A stretch of 64,000 bases of DNA, taken from positions 2,788,501-2,852,500 of the forward strand of contig NZ_CP080414.1 in the NCBI RefSeq assembly GCF_019457615.1, given 5' to 3'. Numbering within the stretch: position 1 is the stretch's first letter; every line of letters begins with the position of its first letter. This document shows positions 43,559 to 52,125 of the stretch, in pieces. The stretch comes from Shewanella zhangzhouensis (lineage in GTDB: Bacteria; Pseudomonadota; Gammaproteobacteria; Enterobacterales; Shewanellaceae). The notes under the pieces were generated by a model. It did no database searches. It had not been told where the DNA came from and saw only the letters and a program-made list of their open reading frames with translations. The position numbers and the translations under genes are program-made.

Positions 43559-44968
43559 TTAGGAATTTATCCTATCTGCTACAAAATCAACCGCTTTGGA
43601 GATTCTTTGCTCAGAGCGGGCCTTTCCGATGAGTTCCAGGGTGATGTCCAATCCTGGCGACTGCCCTGCCCCGGTCACGGCAACACGCAGTGGCATGCCC
43701 ACTTTACCCATACCGACTTCCAGCTCAGTTGCTGTCTCTTCAATGGCTTGATGAATTGCTTCACGATTCCACTCGGTCAGAGCAGCCAGTTTCTGCTGCA
43801 CCAGTTTCAATGGCTCCAGTGCCACACCCCGCAGATGCTTCTTCGCTTGCTCTGCATCGAACTCTTCGAAGTCTTCATAGAAGTAGCGGCTGGAGGCGGC
43901 CAGCTCTTTCAAAGTTTTGGCGCGTTCAGACAGTGCGGTCACCACGTCGGCAAGGGCCGGACCATTGCTGGTATCGATACCCTGATCCTTCATGTGCCAC
44001 TCAAGGTGCTTGGCCACATACTCGGGATCCAGCGCTTTAATATAGTGTTGGTTCAGCCACAGCAGTTTTTCGCTGTTAAAGGCAGAGGCTGCCTTGTTGA
44101 TGTCATCGAGACGGAAAAACTCCACCAATTCATCCATGGAGAAGATTTCCTGATCGCCATGGGACCAGCCCAGACGCACCAGATAGTTCAGCAGGGCTTC
44201 AGGCAGATAACCGTCGTCACGGTATTGCATCACACTCACAGCGCCGTGGCGCTTGGACAGCTTGGCACCATCATCACCCAGGATCATGGAAACGTGGGCG
44301 TATTCAGGAATTGGCGCACCGAGCGCTTTGAGAATGTTGATCTGACGTGGGGTGTTGTTGATATGGTCTTCACCGCGCACCACGTGGGTGATGCCCATGT
44401 CCCAATCATCCACTACCACGCAGAAGTTGTAAGTGGGGCTGCCATCGGTACGACGAATAATAAGGTCATCCAGTTCTTCGTTGGCAATCTCGATACGGCC
44501 ACGCACGTGGTCATCGAACACGACACTGCCACCCTGAGGATTCAGGAAGCGGACTACATGGGGTTCGCCCTCGGCACGTGGGGCGGCGCCGCGGCAGCAA
44601 CCATCATACTTCTGACGCTCACCCTTGGCAGCCTGTTCTTCGCGCACAGCTTCCAGACGCTCTTTGGAGCAATAACACTTGTATGCCGTACCGGCCTTGA
44701 GCATTTGATCGATAATTTCGTTGTATCGGTCAAAACGCTTGGTCTGATAGTAAGGACCCTCATCCCAGTTCAGGTTCAGCCATTCCATTCCTTCCAAAAT
44801 AGCGTCTACCGCTTCCTGGGTTGAGCGTTCCAGGTCGGTATCTTCGATACGCAACACAAACTCACCCTGATTGGCGCGGGCGTGAAGCCAGGAATACAGC
44901 GCTGTACGGGCACCACCAACGTGCAGGAATCCAGTGGGGCTGGGAGCAAAACGGGTTTTTACAGTCAT
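43559..44968 (-). CDS. gltX: Glutamyl-tRNA synthetase
   Basis: This 469-residue class I synthetase charges tRNA-Glu with glutamate. The HIGH-type motif is FLHVGG in TRFAPSPTGFLHVGGARTAL, and the KMSKS-type motif is KLSKRHGAVSV. The length fits E. coli GltX (471). I chose the ATG at 44968; a GTG at 44977 in frame would add three residues and sits too close to its AGGT site. The gene is immediately followed on the same strand by the promoter of the array containing seven tRNA-Glu genes, its own substrates. Confidence 0.97.
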   Translation of the reverse strand: MTVKTRFAPSPTGFLHVGGARTALYSWLHARANQGEFVLRIEDTDLERSTQEAVDAILEGMEWLNLNWDEGPYYQTKRFDRYNEIIDQMLKAGTAYKCYCSKERLEAVREEQAAKGERQKYDGCCRGAAPRAEGEPHVVRFLNPQGGSVVFDDHVRGRIEIANEELDDLIIRRTDGSPTYNFCVVVDDWDMGITHVVRGEDHINNTPRQINILKALGAPIPEYAHVSMILGDDGAKLSKRHGAVSVMQYRDDGYLPEALLNYLVRLGWSHGDQEIFSMDELVEFFRLDDINKAASAFNSEKLLWLNQHYIKALDPEYVAKHLEWHMKDQGIDTSNGPALADVVTALSERAKTLKELAASSRYFYEDFEEFDAEQAKKHLRGVALEPLKLVQQKLAALTEWNREAIHQAIEETATELEVGMGKVGMPLRVAVTGAGQSPGLDITLELIGKARSEQRISKAVDFVADRINS

Positions 44969-45208
44969 AGGGGACACTAACCTATTAGCAAAGGGCCATC
45001 GGGCCTTAGGGTCAAAGTGGCAGTATTCTACCAGTGTATTGGGTCGTTGGAAAATGGGCTCATGTCGGGATCATGGGTGTGAAGCGGCGGGGATTCAAAA
45101 CTTCACGGCATGAAACCCGCCCCGCTTATTCAACAATAAACTGAGCCCTGTTTAGGGCTGTCGGTACTTTTATTCTATGCTCAGTGAAGATAACGACAGG
45201 AATATCCC

Positions 45209-45436
45209 ATGGCCAACGTCAGTCAATCCGCTTCGCTGGACAGTATCGCCGCTTATCTTAAGCGCCTGCATGGCTGCGATCAGGATACCGCACTTAAAGA
45301 AGCCAGAGAGGTCATGCATAACCTGATGGCCATGAGACAAAAAGGATTTATCAACGGCTGGTATTTTGATGAGCGCGGGCACCTCGAACTGCTGCCAAGT
45401 GATGCGGTACAAAAACACCTCTCTCCTCCGAAATAA
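45209..45436 (+). CDS. Small conserved-looking hypothetical protein
   Basis: This 75-residue protein begins MANVSQSASLDSIAAYLKRL and ends in a Leu-Pro-rich tail. It is mostly alpha-helical and acidic or neutral, with no membrane segment. AGGAA sits a suitable distance before the ATG at 45209. It lies between gltX (divergent) and the dctP regulatory region. I do not recognise the family. Confidence 0.6.
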   Translation: MANVSQSASLDSIAAYLKRLHGCDQDTALKEAREVMHNLMAMRQKGFINGWYFDERGHLELLPSDAVQKHLSPPK

Positions 45437-45481
45437 GCTCACCTTTATATGTTTCCTGCTTTGTCCTTCCAACGCGCAATT

Positions 45482-45529
45482 TGGGTGGATTTCCACCCAT
45501 CCAGGATTTTAGTGTGAGCGGCTACTCAC
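45482..45529. promoter_or_regulatory. Two palindromes upstream of dctP, possible DctD enhancer sites
   Basis: TGGGTGGA-TT-TCCACCCA (45482-45499) is a perfect 8-bp inverted repeat. GTGAG-CGGCTA-CTCAC (45514-45529) is a 5-bp one. Their centres are 31 bases apart, about three helical turns, and lie roughly 113 and 144 bases before the predicted sigma-54 start site. The arrangement fits binding sites for an enhancer protein such as DctD. The two sites do not share one obvious core, so at least one may be something else. Confidence 0.45.
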
Positions 45530-45607
45530 CCACACCTTCCAGCCATGTGCTACGGATCACTGATTTAACTGTTTCATTACCAACGAGTTAAAGCAATGTT
45601 AACCATA

Positions 45608-45624
45608 TTGGCCTACTCTTTGCC
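45608..45624 (+). promoter_or_regulatory. Sigma-54 promoter of dctPQM
   Basis: TTGGCCTACTCTTTGCC carries the invariant GG at 45610-45611 and GC at 45622-45623 with exactly ten bases between, the sigma-54 -24/-12 layout (consensus TGGCAC-N5-TTGC). The start site should be near 45635. DctD, encoded downstream, has the GAFTG loop for activating this form of polymerase. Confidence 0.8.
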
Positions 45625-45703
45625 TTGTCATTAACAGACCTCAAGGGAAATCACTGCAGTATCCCGAGGAAAGATACGCAATAACAACTCAAGGGAATTC
45701 AAT

Positions 45704-46723
45704 ATGAAAGTATCAAAACCAGCGACTCTGCAATCACTCTTTACCCTCGGCAAGGCCAGCCTGCTGGCAACCGTGCTGGGATTCAGCTTCGGCGCGGCCG
45801 CCGAACCGGTAGAAATCAAGTTCTCCCACGTGGTAGCGGAAAACACCCCCAAAGGCCAAATGGCGCTCAAGTTTAAAGAGTTGGTGGAAAGCCGTCTTCC
45901 CGGTGAATATAAGGTGAGTGTATTTCCCAACTCACAGCTCTTTGGTGACAACAACGAACTGGCGGCACTGCTGCTGAATGACGTGCAGTTGGTTGCGCCG
46001 TCCCTGTCCAAGTTTGAACGTTATACCAAGAAACTGCAGGTATTCGACCTGCCCTTCCTGTTTGAAGACATGGACGCAGTGGACCGCTTCCAACAGAGCG
46101 AAGCCGGCCAGCAACTGCTGAACTCCATGAGCCGCAAGGGCCTGGTTGGTTTGGGCTATCTGCACAATGGCATGAAACAGTTTTCGGCCAACAATGCCCT
46201 GTCGCTGCCAGGCGACGCGGCCGGTAAGAAATTCCGCATCATGCCTTCCGATGTGATTGCGGCGCAGTTTGAGGCCGTGGGTGCCATCCCGGTGAAAAAA
46301 CCTTTCTCCGAAGTCTTTACCCTGCTACAAACCCGTGCCATCGATGGTCAGGAAAACACCTGGTCCAATATCTACTCCAAGAAGTTCTACGAAGTACAGA
46401 CCCATATCACCGAGAGCAATCACGGGGTACTCGACTATATGTTGGTCACCTCTGAAACCTTCTGGAAGAGCCTGCCCAAGGACAAACGCGAAATCATCAA
46501 GCAGTCCATGGACGAAGCCGTTGCCCTGGGTAACAAACTGGCGCTGGAAAAAGCCAACGAAGATCGTCAGCTGATCCTGGACTCCAAGCGCGTTGAGCTG
46601 GTGACCCTGTCCCCCGAGCAGCGCCAGGCCTGGGTGAATGCCATGCGTCCCGTCTGGTCACAGTTTGAAGACAAGATTGGTAAAGACCTGATTGAAGCCG
46701 CTGAGGCCGCCAACAAGCCTTAA
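45704..46723 (+). CDS. dctP: TRAP dicarboxylate transporter, periplasmic binding subunit DctP
   Basis: This 339-residue periplasmic protein binds C4-dicarboxylates (probably succinate, fumarate or malate) for a sodium-driven TRAP transporter. Residues 1-33 form a signal peptide (AGL-like sequence near LLATVLGFSFGAAA). The mature start EIKFSHVVAENTPKGQMALK and the motif RAIDGQENTWSNIYSKKFYE are typical of DctP, with the conserved Arg of the substrate site in FRIMPS. It is the first gene of dctPQM, under a sigma-54 promoter. A hairpin with T tail separates it from dctQ. Confidence 0.96.
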   Translation: MKVSKPATLQSLFTLGKASLLATVLGFSFGAAAEPVEIKFSHVVAENTPKGQMALKFKELVESRLPGEYKVSVFPNSQLFGDNNELAALLLNDVQLVAPSLSKFERYTKKLQVFDLPFLFEDMDAVDRFQQSEAGQQLLNSMSRKGLVGLGYLHNGMKQFSANNALSLPGDAAGKKFRIMPSDVIAAQFEAVGAIPVKKPFSEVFTLLQTRAIDGQENTWSNIYSKKFYEVQTHITESNHGVLDYMLVTSETFWKSLPKDKREIIKQSMDEAVALGNKLALEKANEDRQLILDSKRVELVTLSPEQRQAWVNAMRPVWSQFEDKIGKDLIEAAEAANKP

Positions 46724-46731
46724 ACCCGTGT

Positions 46732-46753
46732 GGGGCACCCAGGTGCCCCTTTT
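46732..46753 (+). terminator. Attenuator hairpin between dctP and dctQ
   Basis: GGGGCACC (46732-46739) and GGTGCCCC (46742-46749) form an 8-bp stem with a two-base gap, followed by TTTT. It would reduce read-through and help make more DctP than DctQM. Confidence 0.75.
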
Positions 46754-46817
46754 GTCACTCAATAACCAGGGATGACGCTGCCACAGGGACGGTGCAGATA
46801 TTCCGGGGAGAGCATCA

Positions 46818-47459
46818 GTGATTTCTCGTATTTTTGGTTACTTTGAAGAAGGCGTACTTAACCTTCTTATCACCCTCATGACGCTGCTGGTATTCATGGA
46901 GGTCATTGCCCGATTCTTCTTTAATACCGGCTTTTTATGGATCCAGGAGCTGACCCTCACCTTTTGTGGCTGGTTTGTGCTCTTTGGCATGTCCTATGGC
47001 ATCAAGGTCGGCGCCCATATCGGCGTGGATGCCTTCGTCAAAAAACTCAAACCCGGTGCCAGGCGCATTTCGGCGCTGCTTGCCGTCAGCATCTGCCTGA
47101 TTTATTGCGCCATGTTCCTCAAGGGCACCTGGGATTATCTGTCGCAGATTTATCACATCGGCATTGGCATGGAAGATCTGGACGTGCCATCAGTGCTGAT
47201 GAAGCAAATGAGCGAAGACTTTGCCTGGGATGTGATGCGCATCGACCCCGAAGACCCCGCCATTCCCCTTTGGATAAGCCAAAGTATTCTGCTGCTCGGG
47301 TTTGTGATGTTGACCTGGCGCTTTCTTGAACTGGCGGTGGCCATTTTCCGTGGCACGTCCAACGGGTTCAGCTTCCATGATGAGGCCAAAGAAAGCATGC
47401 ACCTGGCTGATGAGCAGTCGGGCGCCAACGACAATAACAATGACGGAGCCAAGTCATGA
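46818..47459 (+). CDS. dctQ: TRAP transporter small permease DctQ
   Basis: This 213-residue protein has four membrane segments (for example LITLMTLLVFMEVIARFFF and LTLTFCGWFVLFGMSYGI). The motif FFNTGFLWIQELTLTFCGWF with GMSYGIKVGAHIGVDAF matches DctQ. The start is a GTG at 46818 with GGGGAGAG upstream. The acidic C-terminal tail (about 30 residues) is an extension compared with many DctQ. Its stop overlaps dctM by four bases. DctQ binds DctM in the membrane and is needed for transport. Confidence 0.95.
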   Translation: MISRIFGYFEEGVLNLLITLMTLLVFMEVIARFFFNTGFLWIQELTLTFCGWFVLFGMSYGIKVGAHIGVDAFVKKLKPGARRISALLAVSICLIYCAMFLKGTWDYLSQIYHIGIGMEDLDVPSVLMKQMSEDFAWDVMRIDPEDPAIPLWISQSILLLGFVMLTWRFLELAVAIFRGTSNGFSFHDEAKESMHLADEQSGANDNNNDGAKS

Positions 47460-48856
47460 CCATAGCCACGCTGTTTTTAACCCTGTTCCTGTGCATGCTG
47501 CTCGGTATGCCCATCGCCATCGCGCTGGGATTTTCGAGCATGCTGACCATCTTGCTGTTTTCCAACGACTCTCTGGCGTCGGTGGCCCTTAAACTCTACG
47601 AAGCCACCTCAGAGCACTACACCCTGTTGGCGATCCCCTTCTTTATTCTGTCGTCGGCCTTTCTCTCCACCGGTGGTGTGGCAAGGCGGATTATCGATTT
47701 TGCCATGGACACCGTCGGCCATATTCGTGGTGGTCTTGCCATGGCGTCGGTCATGGCCTGTATGCTGTTTGCCGCGGTGTCAGGCTCGTCCCCTGCGACA
47801 GTAGCGGCCATTGGCTCCATCGTGATTGTGGGCATGGTACGCGCAGGCTACCCGCAAAAGTTTGCCGCCGGGGTGATTACCACCTCGGGTACCCTGGGGA
47901 TCCTCATTCCACCCTCCATCGTAATGCTGGTGTATGCGGCAGCGACCGAGGTGTCGGCCGCACGAATGTTTATGGCTGGCCTCATCCCCGGGCTCCTGAT
48001 GGGTGTGCTGTTGATGGTGGCCATTTACATTGTGGCCCGCATTAAAAACCTCCCATCCCGCCCCTTCCCCGGTTTTAAGGCACTGTCGATTTCAAGCGCC
48101 AAGGCCATGGGTGGATTGGCTCTGATTTTCATCGTGTTGGGCTCCATCTATGGCGGTGTGGCCAGCCCCACCGAGGCTGCGGCAGTGGCCTGTGTGTACG
48201 CCTATTTGGTGGCTGTATTTGGCTATCGCGACATAGGCCCACTCAAAGAGGTGCCCTGGCGCAAAGCAAATGAAACTCTGCTTGCTGCTACGGGTCGCAA
48301 CCTGCTGCATGTGGTACTGGGCCTTATCAAAACGCCCGCCAACCGCGAAGTACGCAATGTGGTGCGTGATGGTGCCAAAGTCAGCATCATGCTGCTGTTT
48401 ATCATCGCCAACGCCATGCTGTTTGCCCACGTGCTGACCACAGAGCGGATTCCGCACATCATTGCCGAAACCATCGTCGGCTGGGGTCTGCCGCCCTGGG
48501 GCTTCCTTATCATAGTTAACCTGCTGTTGCTGGCGGCCGGTAACTTTATGGAGCCATCAGCCATTCTGCTTATCATGGCCCCCATTTTGTTCCCTATCGC
48601 CGTACAGTTGGGTATCGACCCCATCCACCTGGGCATCATCATGGTGGTGAACATGGAGATTGGTATGTTGACGCCACCGGTGGGGCTCAATCTGTTTGTG
48701 ACGGCGGGGATAACCGGCCGCAGCATCGGTTGGGTTATCCATGCGTGCCTGCCATGGCTGCTTCTGCTGCTGGGCTTCCTGGTACTCATTACCTATGTGC
48801 CGCAGATAAGCCTCTTCCTGCCGGAATACCTCGACAGCATGCGAGGGTTTAAATAA
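47456..48856 (+). CDS. dctM: TRAP transporter large permease DctM
   Basis: This 466-residue protein carries out the sodium-coupled translocation of dicarboxylates. It has about 12 membrane segments. Signature stretches are AAVSGSSPATVAAIGSIVIV and LGILIPPSIVMLVYAAATE near the first half and NMEIGMLTPPVGLNLFVTAG near the C-terminus. The length is about 35-40 residues greater than many DctM proteins, caused by a hydrophilic segment (RNLLHVVLGLIKTPANREVR) at about residues 281-300. The gene overlaps dctQ by four bases, and a terminator follows. Confidence 0.96.
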   Translation: MTIATLFLTLFLCMLLGMPIAIALGFSSMLTILLFSNDSLASVALKLYEATSEHYTLLAIPFFILSSAFLSTGGVARRIIDFAMDTVGHIRGGLAMASVMACMLFAAVSGSSPATVAAIGSIVIVGMVRAGYPQKFAAGVITTSGTLGILIPPSIVMLVYAAATEVSAARMFMAGLIPGLLMGVLLMVAIYIVARIKNLPSRPFPGFKALSISSAKAMGGLALIFIVLGSIYGGVASPTEAAAVACVYAYLVAVFGYRDIGPLKEVPWRKANETLLAATGRNLLHVVLGLIKTPANREVRNVVRDGAKVSIMLLFIIANAMLFAHVLTTERIPHIIAETIVGWGLPPWGFLIIVNLLLLAAGNFMEPSAILLIMAPILFPIAVQLGIDPIHLGIIMVVNMEIGMLTPPVGLNLFVTAGITGRSIGWVIHACLPWLLLLLGFLVLITYVPQISLFLPEYLDSMRGFK

Positions 48857-48900
48857 TCCCTGGCTTCACTGTTGATCCCAAGCCTAATTTAAGCGAGCCT

Positions 48901-48931
48901 AAGCCATAGATTTACTATGGCTTTTGCCTTT
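48901..48931 (+). terminator. Rho-independent terminator of dctPQM
   Basis: AAGCCATAG (48901-48909) and CTATGGCTT (48915-48923) form a 9-bp stem with loop ATTTA, followed by a T-rich tail. It separates dctM from dctBD. Confidence 0.82.
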
Positions 48932-48947
48932 TTGAGAACCGCCGTAC

Positions 48948-50750
48948 ATGCAGATGACAGCGCAAATTCAACGACGCCTTCGATATACCCTGCTCGCCCT
49001 CGTGGGCCTGGTGGGCGTGTTATATCTGACCTGGAGCTGGCATGTGCGAAGCGGCATGTCGGAGCTGGCCGACACCTCCCGAGCTCAGCTGGGTGAGCTG
49101 GTCAGCCTGCTTGATGGCATGCTGTCGCGCTTTGAAACCATTCCCCACGTGCTGTCGACCAACCCAATGCTGGCCGATACCCTGCTCAACCAACGCGACA
49201 TGGACAAGGTCCACAAACTCAATAAATATCTGGAGGAGCTCAGGCACATTACCGAGGCCTCCGATATTTATCTGATTGATGCCCTTGGCGTTGCCGTTGC
49301 TGCCAGCAACTGGCAGCAATCCTATTCATTTGTTGGTCAGGACTATTCGTTCAGGCCTTACTTTACCGAGGCCATCGCCGGGCGCCAGGGCAATTACTAT
49401 GCGGTGGGAACTGCCTCTGATAAGCGGGGCTATTACTTTTCTTTTCCGGTGGAAGACAGCGGCACAGTGCTTGGCGCCATCGTGGTGAAACTGGACGTGC
49501 TGGACATTGAAGCCCAGGCCTCAGGGGTCGCACAGGCGGGTCAGTATGACTTTATTATCACGGACCCCGATAACATCGTCTTTGCCTCCAACAGGGCCGA
49601 ATGGCGCCTTACGTCACTTGGCCCCTTTACCGACAGCAAGCGCTACGCCCTCAATGCCAGTAAAAGGTATGCTAAGCGACAAATCACAGAGCTGAATATT
49701 CATCCGGCTTATAAGGGGGTGACCGAAGGCGTCAATGCCTATCGGATTGGCAGCGGACTCAAGGCAGCAGACTATCTCGACACCTCCACCGCCATGGTCA
49801 AGGCAGGCTGGCGCGTACACGTGTTGACGCCACTGGCTCCTGTTTATGGTTCCTTGTCGCAGGTGCTGCTGCTCTCGGCCACCTGCTATGGCCTGCTGCT
49901 GCTGTTTACCTTGCTGCAGCGGGAGCGGCGCCACAGCCTGGCCAGAATGCAGCAATCCCGGGATGAGCTGGAGCAGCGGGTGAAAGAGCGCACCGCCGAA
50001 CTCGAAGCCGCCAACACCCAGCTGAAAGATACCCAGGATGAGCTTATTCAGGCCGCCAAGCTCACGGTGGTCGGCACCATGTCGGCCAGTATCAACCATG
50101 AGCTCAATCAGCCGCTGGCGGCCATTCGAAGCTATACCCAAAATACCCAGACTTTTTTGGAGCGGGATATGCCCGGCCGTGCCCGGGAAAATCTGGCGAT
50201 TATTCTCGAGCTCACCGACCGACTCGCCGACATTGTCGGTCAATTTAAAAGCTTTACCCGCAAAACCCAGGGCAAAGACGGCGTGGTCATGCTCGCCGAC
50301 TGTTTACAGCAGGCCCTGACCATAGTGCAGCCCGAGCTGGACAAGCAGAAAGCCCAACTGACTATTCACTGTGAGGATGAATCCCTCAAAGTCTGGTGCG
50401 ACGGCACCCGCCTGCAACAAGTGCTGGTTAACCTCATCAGCAACGCCCTGACCGCCATGTCTCAAAGTCCGGTGAAGCGACTGTCCATCAGTTTACTCGG
50501 CGGCGATCCCGTGACCATACGTATCCAGGACTCAGGCCCCGGGGTGCGTGACAGCCTGATGGAAAAAATCTTTGAGCCCTATTACACCACCAGCGAGCGG
50601 CAGGGACTGGGGCTCGGGCTGTCTATCTCGCGCCGTATTATCGAATCCATGCAGGGGGATATTCGGGTCGCCAACGCGCCTGAGGGCGGCGCCATCTTCG
50701 ATATCACTCTGCCTGCTTATTTAGCCGACAAGGGACAATATGAGTCTTGA
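48948..50750 (+). CDS. dctB: C4-dicarboxylate sensor histidine kinase DctB
   Basis: This 600-residue membrane kinase senses C4-dicarboxylates in the periplasm. Two membrane segments (TLLALVGLVGVLYLTWSW at about residues 14-31 and VLLLSATCYGLLLLFTLL at about 304-321) flank a double Cache-like sensor domain. A coiled coil (residues about 335-370) leads into the dimerisation domain with phosphorylated His384 in SASINHELNQPLAAIRSYTQ. The ATPase has N box LVNLISNALTAM, G1 box IRIQDSGPGV and G2 box GLGLGLSIS. Its end overlaps dctD by 11 bases. Confidence 0.94.
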   Translation: MQMTAQIQRRLRYTLLALVGLVGVLYLTWSWHVRSGMSELADTSRAQLGELVSLLDGMLSRFETIPHVLSTNPMLADTLLNQRDMDKVHKLNKYLEELRHITEASDIYLIDALGVAVAASNWQQSYSFVGQDYSFRPYFTEAIAGRQGNYYAVGTASDKRGYYFSFPVEDSGTVLGAIVVKLDVLDIEAQASGVAQAGQYDFIITDPDNIVFASNRAEWRLTSLGPFTDSKRYALNASKRYAKRQITELNIHPAYKGVTEGVNAYRIGSGLKAADYLDTSTAMVKAGWRVHVLTPLAPVYGSLSQVLLLSATCYGLLLLFTLLQRERRHSLARMQQSRDELEQRVKERTAELEAANTQLKDTQDELIQAAKLTVVGTMSASINHELNQPLAAIRSYTQNTQTFLERDMPGRARENLAIILELTDRLADIVGQFKSFTRKTQGKDGVVMLADCLQQALTIVQPELDKQKAQLTIHCEDESLKVWCDGTRLQQVLVNLISNALTAMSQSPVKRLSISLLGGDPVTIRIQDSGPGVRDSLMEKIFEPYYTTSERQGLGLGLSISRRIIESMQGDIRVANAPEGGAIFDITLPAYLADKGQYES

Positions 50751-52125
50751 AAACCTGACAAACATCCAGGTGCTTATCGTGGATGATGAGCCCCATATCG
50801 GCACTGTGCTGATGCAACTTTTTGAGCTGAATGGCTTGAATGCCGCGGCCACTACAGATCCTCACCTGGCGATTAGCCTGATTGACCGAGATTGGCCGGG
50901 TGTGGTGATTACCGACGTCAACATGCCCGGCATGGACGGCATTTCGCTGCTGGCGCACTGCATCCATATAGACGCCGACCTGCCTGTGGTCCTGCTGACC
51001 GGTTTCGGTGACATCGCCATGGCAGTGAGTGCCCTCAAGCAAGGCGCCTACGACTTTCTTGAAAAGCCATTCAATAACGAGCATATGCTGGATGTGGTCA
51101 AACGGGCGCTGGAAAAACGCAGCCTGACGCTGGAAAACCGCAAGCTGAAAAAGCAGCTCGAGTCACACGCCATCCCCGGCCCCAGAATTTTGGGCAACAG
51201 CCCGGGCATAGTTCGGCTTCGCAACCTCATTGACATGGTCGTCAATACCCCTGCCGATGTGCTGATTGAAGGGGAAACAGGCACGGGTAAAGAGTTGGTT
51301 GCCCGCTGCCTGCACGACCACAGCCCGAGGCATCAGGCTAATTTTGTGGCCATCAACTGCGGCGCCATCCCCGAAAATCTGATTGAAAGCGAACTCTTCG
51401 GTGCCGAAGCCGGTGCCTTCACCGGCATCGACAAGGCACGGGTCGGCAAGTTCGAATTTGCCAATGGTGGCACCCTGTTTTTGGATGAAATCGAGTCCAC
51501 GCCATTGTCACTGCAGGTGAAACTGCTCAGGGTACTGGAAGACAGGAAGGTTGAACGGCTGGGTTCTAACAAGAGTATTCCACTCGATATCCGGGTGGTG
51601 GCTGCCACCAAGGTGGACCTAAAACAACTGTGCGATAAAGGGGAATTCCGCCAGGACTTACTCTATCGCCTGAATCTGGTCACCATTCCCATTCCACCGC
51701 TTAAGGAAAGACGGGAAGATATTCCCCTGCTGTTTCTGCACTTTGCCCGTATTGCCTCGGCCCGCTATCACAAGGAGCTTATCTTCCCAAGTGCAGAGCA
51801 TCATGCCCGCATGACGGCCCACGACTGGCCGGGAAATGTGCGGGAGCTGAGGAACCTTGCCGAGCGTTATGTGCTCCTTGGCGCCGAGTCGGCCTTTGCC
51901 GCCAGCCTGGGCGGCCATGCCCAGCTGCAATCCGGCATGTCCTTGAGTCAGCGGGTAGAGTTTTTCGAGCGCATGCTGATTGAAGAAGCCCTGAGTCACA
52001 ACCGCGGCTCTATCAAGCAAACCATGGAGCAGCTGGAGCTGCCGCGCAAAACCCTGTACGACAAGATGCGCAAGTACGATCTGGACCGCAAGCACTACCT
52101 TAACGATACGCAGGAAGAGGCATAG
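50740..52125 (+). CDS. dctD: Sigma-54-dependent response regulator DctD
   Basis: This 461-residue enhancer-binding protein has a receiver domain with phosphorylated Asp59 (VVITDVNMPGMDG). The AAA+ domain shows Walker A GETGTGKE, the sigma-54 loop GAFTG (residues 225-229) and Walker B GGTLFLDEIES. A Fis-type helix-turn-helix (RGSIKQTMEQLELPRKTLYD) ends the protein. It should activate the dctP sigma-54 promoter when DctB phosphorylates it. The 3' end overlaps the convergent MFS gene by about 26 bases. Confidence 0.95.
   Translation: MSLENLTNIQVLIVDDEPHIGTVLMQLFELNGLNAAATTDPHLAISLIDRDWPGVVITDVNMPGMDGISLLAHCIHIDADLPVVLLTGFGDIAMAVSALKQGAYDFLEKPFNNEHMLDVVKRALEKRSLTLENRKLKKQLESHAIPGPRILGNSPGIVRLRNLIDMVVNTPADVLIEGETGTGKELVARCLHDHSPRHQANFVAINCGAIPENLIESELFGAEAGAFTGIDKARVGKFEFANGGTLFLDEIESTPLSLQVKLLRVLEDRKVERLGSNKSIPLDIRVVAATKVDLKQLCDKGEFRQDLLYRLNLVTIPIPPLKERREDIPLLFLHFARIASARYHKELIFPSAEHHARMTAHDWPGNVRELRNLAERYVLLGAESAFAASLGGHAQLQSGMSLSQRVEFFERMLIEEALSHNRGSIKQTMEQLELPRKTLYDKMRKYDLDRKHYLNDTQEEA

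Noticed and set aside
43502..44824. A 440-residue open frame on the plus strand opposite gltX
   Set aside because: It lies wholly antisense to gltX, with no ribosome site and His/Gln-rich shadow composition.
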